Source: Bugulina stolonifera
Lineage: Eukaryota > Bryozoa > Gymnolaemata > Cheilostomatida > Bugulidae
Direction: 5' to 3'
Length of the DNA stretch: 64,000 bases
Assembly: GCA_935421135.1 (NCBI GenBank)
Contig: OW285188.1
Span: forward strand, 4,392,733-4,456,732
Positions 59,100-64,000 of the stretch are shown in pieces. The translations under genes and the position numbers were made by a program. Position 1 is the stretch's first letter, and each line of letters begins with the position of its first letter. The notes beneath the pieces were generated by a model. It was not told where the DNA came from, did no database searches, and was given only the letters and a program-made list of their open reading frames with translations.

Positions 59100-59290
59100 T
59101 TGAAGATTTTTTGCTATATGGTAGAATCTTCAATTTCCACAGTTTACCACAAAGTAATCAACTCTACCATCAGAAAACCAACCCTGTATGGGATGGCTGC
59201 TTGCAGTGTCAATATCTTCATACATATTATAACATTGATATGCTGTTCATTATGTAACATTTCTGATTATTTAATATTCACTGATTGACA
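59100..59290. repeat. Dispersed repeat with internal hairpin
   Basis: This matches 46075-46165 and, inverted, 52670-52900. It contains ttgaagat...atcttcaa arms 18 bp apart. Confidence 0.6.
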
Positions 59291-59369
59291 GAGTAATATA
59301 CTAAACACACACAGTAGTAGCACAAATTTGGATGAGTGAGTGACCAGCTGTATGAATATTCTTATACAA

Positions 59370-60347
59370 CTTGTGCCTTTACCTTATACTTGGAACCTAC
59401 GCTGGCTTGACATTGTTCCAACATCTTATACATGCATGACACTCTCTTATACATACATGTGTCTTATACATGCACGGACATTACATTATTATCTTACTAT
59501 CATCTCAGCTACTGTATACATAATGTGCTCTATATTGCTATTATTAGCCAATCAGGCTGTCGCAATTCTTACATGGTTCAATTATACTATGTGTGCAAGT
59601 ACTTATTATCCTGATTGCTTTTCTCTAAGTCTTTTACCTGTATGCTTTTAGGGCCAATGTGTCAGAACACGGCCATGCTTTTACATAATCCATTCTGGTA
59701 TATTGTAAGCACTTTTATGCAAGGCCGACCCTTTTGGTGGCCAACGTCGGGCGGAACTACTCCATGTTGTTGCGCAAGTTTCGGCCCGATACCTTATCGT
59801 ACTAGCCTGACACATTATCGTACTTTTTTTTGGAAGTATCTTATGTATAAAAGCCAGCACATTTGTTGTATCAAATCAGTTGTTGATTTGGCTCTAATAA
59901 AGCAACATCTCCTAACTCAACCTACAGAGTCTTACTCTTGTAGGCAGGCAGCTCCACCCACAGGTCTTCTTAGACCTAAGGGGCCGAGCTCGTCCTCACA
60001 CTCATTTAAGCATTCTTTTTACACTCCTTGTGAGTTCTACATCATCTGACTTTAACCGATCCCAGATTCTTCATGAATCTAGCGTCGGGTCTAAATCCTT
60101 AGATCAACATTACTTCTTTCTACACTCCTTTGGAGTATAAACCTACAGACATACATCGACCCTGGACTCTTCTACGAGTCTTAGCCTTGGCCTACATCTT
60201 TATCAATAATCACAGAGCTTCTATAATTGTTCACTTTTTATGTAATGTGTGGAGGTTACCTTGGCAGCCCACTACCAACTACCAAGCACTTCCCGTACCC
60301 GTGCCTACATCGGCACTTGCACGTCATCATACACTAAAAACATTACA
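59370..60347 (+). mobile_element. LTR, family C, uninterrupted copy
   Basis: From about 59540 it aligns with the split LTR: ggccgacccttttggtggcc, a TATA (gtataaaagcc, about 59847), gtatcaaatcagttgttg across the empty site, aataaagcaacatctcctaa, and the end aaaacattaca followed by ATAT. The left boundary is uncertain and no matching ATAT duplication was found, so the 5' end may be truncated. Confidence 0.65.
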
Positions 60348-60840
60348 ATATAACATGATCAACGTGTATAATTATGTGTACATGTCTGTCAATTTGTGGT
60401 CTATTATAATGTACTAAACCAAAACCAGCATGGATATACACTTCTATTTGAAATGAATGTTGCAGCCTAGTAATATGACAAGTTATTAAATATGTGAATA
60501 TCAAACATGTTCAATAACAGATTCATGAGAATCATTTAGACAGCACAAGTAGTTACCTATTTGATAGCTTGAAAAACTCCTAGCTTAAAATTACATCTCC
60601 CTTCTTCCAAAATTAGGAAAGCTTATACTAATATACTAAAAATGAGTGTTGTTGTTTTATATCTAAATACTCATGCTTACATTTCACAGATGTATAATCA
60701 TTAGAATCAATATTATGTAAATTTACTTGTAACCTGAGCTCTGTGTTTTGGTATATAGTATCAACTGCCCACGTCAAAGTAACATAGTAATGTCAACGAT
60801 ATAGAGCCAGCGTTCAAATAAAATGTTATTTTCCTATTCT
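60348..60840. other. Spacer, no gene seen
   Basis: 60371-60430 resembles 46945-47005, the left flank of the other family C LTR. Otherwise it is unique and AT-rich. Confidence 0.4.
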
Positions 60841-60879
60841 AGGTAGTGGCATGCAAGGATTTGAAGACTGACTTATGTT

Positions 60880-61790
60880 TCTTGTGTTTTCTTTTACTAC
60901 ACGTAACTGAGTTAGGTGCAGAAGTGGAGATATTGTGGTAGATTTTAGAAGTGTTTTTGCAAGCTGGTGTTGTAAGGCTAGGGAAGCTGTTGCTTCTTTT
61001 ACGTATATAATATGAGTTAGCTACATGTAGCTCTAGCTGCATATAGCTGTTTTAGATACATATATATAAGGGATTTTTATATACAGTGAGAAGTGGAAGA
61101 GAAGTTGAAGTGTCAATAAAAAGTTAGATCTACAAGTGTCTAGACGAACCATGAAAAGGTTTATGGAATGACAGTTGAATAGAAATCCATAACAATATTT
61201 GAGACTTTATATATGAATTTATCAACCAACATTTCAAATTTCTCCACATTACGTAATATAGAAATAAAGTTGTCAACTTGTGGCATTGTTGAATGGATGG
61301 CAATGACGAAAAATGTAGAACAGCCGTTTGTTGAACAGAAATGGTATTTATATATGTTAAAGTTGTTGGGTCGATATATGTTTTTTGTTGACTTGTTGGG
61401 ATGTTGAATTTCAATGATAGCATACAGAAACCAATCATAAAAAAGTTGAACTTGTTGGCAACCTCAACGTGTTGGCATAGTTGTTGATATATAAATACTA
61501 TTCGTATTCAACAAAGGGCTATTCAACAACCTCTGGACTAGTCAATTGCCAACAAGTTCAACTTTTTCATAATTTGTGTCTACATTTGTATATGCTACCA
61601 TTGAAAGTCCACATCTCGAAAAGGTAACAAATATAACTCCTGCCAACCCAACAATTTCCCACCAGCATTCAACTTCCTATGGGGCAAAGAAATTTTGGGC
61701 TCACTACTCTTCTACAATGTTTTGTAACTCTTCTACAACTTTCGCAACTGTTTCGTAAACTTCCAAACTCCTTCATTTCTGCACCTAACT
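60880..61790. repeat. Foldback (large imperfect inverted repeat)
   Basis: The centre is near 61505. The inner arms aaaaaagttgaacttgttgg (from about 61439) and ccaacaagttcaactttttc (to about 61570) are near-perfect. Outer parts (gagttaggtgcagaagtgga at about 60908; the reverse complement of tttctgcacctaactgac at about 61775) extend the arms with more divergence. The minus-strand open stretch at 60839-61042 lies in the left arm. Confidence 0.6.
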
Positions 61791-61948
61791 GACGTGACTA
61801 ACAATGTACCAGGGGATAATACTCACACTGGTGAAGTATGAGACATACCAGCATTGTATTTCACTCAATAACATTCTACGTCATGTACTAGTCTTAGTTT
61901 TGATTGGCTAGAGCTGTTTATTGGCAGATGGCCCAGATTAGAGTTTAG

Positions 61949-61957
61949 TATAAAAAT
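61949..61957 (+). promoter_or_regulatory. TATA box of the small-peptide gene
   Basis: The sequence tataaaaat is about 25-30 bp before the start of a clean 5' exon. An upstream ccaga/attgg CCAAT-type motif (tgattggctag) lies at about 61899-61909. Confidence 0.6.
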
Positions 61958-61977
61958 GGCATGGAATCTCAGAGACA

Positions 61978-63217
61978 GTTAGATGCTCTGGTAGATCATT
62001 ATCTGTTGAACATCATTAGAAACATCTAACAGGTAAGACATACTGTTTAGTCTAGTAGTAAGTGTAAAGTATATCATACAAGTGAAACTACTACTAAAAG
62101 ATGTGTTATTTGATTAGTGTAACAAGTTGAAGACATCAATTTGATTTGATTTATTATTATTAGAAACAATAAAGTTTTACTGTATCAATTCACATATGAA
62201 AATGTTCCTACAGCCATGTTCTAATTTGATTGTGACTGATTATTTTTCAGAAACATGAAAGTTCTGAGAGTTTTATTCCTTGCTATGTTGATAGCTTCTG
62301 TGCTTGGAAGCAAAGATATGAGAGGTAAGTCAACTGCTAGTACATGCACTTTGTGGGTTACTTATCTCAGAGTTTCTCTAGTTATGCTCTTGTTAATGCT
62401 CAAGTCTATAACAGTAGACAACATACTGTAAATAAGACAGCATTTGAAATAAATGTTGTGACCTGCTCTCAAACTACATCTATAGACCATTTTTAAAAAA
62501 CATTGAAGTTGACTTCCCATGTTGTTCTTCACAGTACAGAGTTTCAAATAGACCATAATATTTTTTTTAAATAGCTGCATATTCATAGTAATAACATTGG
62601 AAATACCAGTATATTGTTCCAAAATGAGATATATCCATGATTGTTGAGTTTAAAAGTGAGGCAAATCTTTTTTGTTCAATGACATTGTGTGCTCATGAAC
62701 TAATCAGCCAATCAGCATCAACCTAGTCCACCATGCGAAACTCAACAATGGCTTCAATGTGCAACCTTGTATATTATTCGTATAATTTTCATAAAATATC
62801 TCAATGATTGGGCTTAAGTTCAACATGTTGAAATGCAGAAGGTTTTGTGGTCTGTTGTACCAAGTCTTGCTGTGAAAATTGTTTCTCAAATATCTGAAGT
62901 TTGAAAAAATAGATATGTCTCATTTTGGAATTAATCTGTTTAAAATTATATATAATATGTACAAGTGTCTGCGTATGTGTGCTCAAGTAAATATAACAGT
63001 TTATTGCTGAAATTGAACCTTCTTAGTATCTGCTTTACACATAGACAATAAATGGCATTATTATATTTATTTAAATTGTAGCCTCAATTTAATGTACATT
63101 TTGCATCTGCTTGTAGACTGTGTGAGAAGCTGTGTGGCAAGACTGTGTGGCTCAAGTTCATCGTGTCATGCGTACATACAACCATGCATCCAAAAATGTA
63201 GGTACGATGCAAGATGA
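61978..63217 (+). CDS. Secreted six-cysteine peptide gene
   Basis: Exon 1 is non-coding (about 61978-62032, donor gtaaga). Exon 2 (62251-62324, acceptor tttttcag, donor gtaagt) has the ATG at 62255 and codes MKVLRVLFLAMLIASVLGS, a typical signal peptide: Lys/Arg start, hydrophobic core, small residues at the end. Exon 3 starts at 63117 (acceptor cttgtag), completes an Asp codon and ends with TGA at 63215-63217. The product is 56 residues with a mature part of about 37. Cysteines are at 25, 29, 34, 40, 47 and 51, giving CX3C-X4-C-X5-C-X6-CX3C, enough for three disulfides. The two CX3C pairs suggest two helices held together (an alpha-hairpin-like fold). Net charge of the mature part is about +4. 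Candidate roles are antimicrobial peptide, toxin-like peptide or secreted signal, and the sequence alone does not choose between them. No similar gene was seen in the window. Confidence 0.75.
62255..62324 (+). CDS. Small-peptide gene, signal-peptide exon
   Basis: This is 70 coding nt, 23 codons plus one base. The start is chosen because it is the only ATG that gives a signal peptide and it has an A three bases upstream. Confidence 0.75.
63117..63217 (+). CDS. Small-peptide gene, cysteine-rich exon
   Basis: This is 101 nt including the stop. All six cysteines lie here. A donor-like gtacga within it (63202) allows an alternative ending at the exon 63584-63662. Confidence 0.75.
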
Positions 63218-63583
63218 TCGATGTCGTTTGGTAAATAATAACACTCACGGTTATCCCTAAACATCTACATGTAGACAAATGATATATAATGATGATTTTA
63301 CCTACAACCTCTGAGATAAATAAATAAATAAATGTATTTCTCTGTGTCACATACATAGAGAAATAAAACATTACACTTCTCTTTCTATATAATATAATAC
63401 CTTTAAATATAATCTGATATGACCAATCTAGGTAATGAACATAACAAGAAGTTAATATTACATGTGAGTTATGAAGAATACACAAGTGATAAACTAATCT
63501 CTGGTTTTCATAGAAGCATATTCTTCTGGAGTAATGCTTGTCCATATCATGTTTGATAAATGACATATTATATTATTTTTCAG

Positions 63584-63662
63584 GATAGACAAAATAGAAA
63601 AGTTATTTTTTATCAGACCAGATAACAGCATTCAGGTTGAGTTGATGTTCAATATTCAATGA
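63584..63662 (+). CDS. Possible alternative last exon of the peptide gene
   Basis: Acceptor tattatttttcag at 63571-63583. Joined from a donor at 63202 it keeps the frame and all six cysteines, then adds IDKIEKLFFIRPDNSIQVEL and a few more residues before TGA, for a 77-residue form. Confidence 0.35.
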
Positions 63663-64000
63663 AGTTGTTAAATCATGCAATCAGCACTATATAGCTGTAT
63701 AGCTTGTGCTAAATACATGTAGCTGTATAATATGACATCACATGCACATGTACATGTACATGACCAGAATATTATATTATCATTGTCTCAACTCAATGTA
63801 AGAAAGGTACTGGAGGAAATCAGAAAAAAATATTGAAGTCGTTCACTTTAGGCTCTGACATACCGCTATACTATAGCAGTAGTATAGTCAGTGCACTTCT
63901 AGACAGACACGCACTCATTGACCCCTGTTTTCAACCAATCACAAGCCGGTATTTCCGATTTCAACCAATCACAGAAGAGCACAAAAATTTTGCACACGAC
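63663..64000. other. Downstream spacer with paired CCAAT boxes
   Basis: No gene was seen. tttcaaccaatcaca occurs twice (about 63932 and 63960), a possible promoter of a gene beyond the right edge, and there is a palindromic ctatactatagcagtagtatag near 63870. Confidence 0.3.

Overview
The window looks like nuclear DNA of an AT-rich invertebrate animal. It has spliceosomal GT-AG introns, a long metazoan-type coiled-coil gene in many small exons, a Ty3/gypsy retrotransposon, tRNA-derived SINEs, several DNA-transposon MITEs and LTR fragments, and many minisatellites. A non-bilaterian or marine invertebrate such as a sponge would fit, but nothing here fixes the taxon. No bacterial operons, rRNA or CRISPR were seen.

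Region 1 (1 to about 15.8 kb) is dominated by one minus-strand gene. I could trace 26 exons from 15760 down to 330, with splice phase unbroken. They encode at least 1,150 residues: a low-complexity Ser/Pro-rich head followed by almost continuous coiled coil. The C-terminus lies beyond the left edge. Introns carry a solo LTR, a tRNA-SINE, a minisatellite and an LTR fragment. Region 2 (15.8 to 21.6 kb) has no convincing gene. It holds a second SINE copy, a 251-bp TA-flanked MITE, a 42-bp satellite and a long degenerate satellite.

Region 3 (21.6 to 37.7 kb) is a head-to-tail array of three 4.3 to 4.9 kb units plus partial units at both ends. Each unit carries minus-strand exons. One exon encodes a CxxC/H/C zinc-finger-like motif, and two paralogous exons begin GQVTR. 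Different exons are broken in different units, so the array is a young tandem duplication in decay, with unit 1 perhaps still usable. Region 4 (37.7 to 44.8 kb) has a GC-richer minisatellite. After it comes a complete 4.49-kb Ty3/gypsy element with identical 232-bp LTRs and a 5-bp target duplication, inserted in a (TGTAATG)n array. Its Gag-Pol frame is open except for one nonsense codon near the start of gag.

Region 5 (44.8 to 60.4 kb) is a nested repeat landscape: a pogo-like MITE, three LTR families (one 2.4 kb LTR inserted in another LTR, and a hAT-like MITE inserted in a third), and segmental duplications. Region 6 (60.8 to 64 kb) has a foldback repeat. It is followed by a small plus-strand gene, absent from simple ORF calling because it is split into exons. 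That gene has a TATA box, a 5' UTR exon, a signal-peptide exon and a cysteine-rich exon, and it encodes a 56-residue secreted cationic peptide with six cysteines. It is the best candidate for something undescribed.
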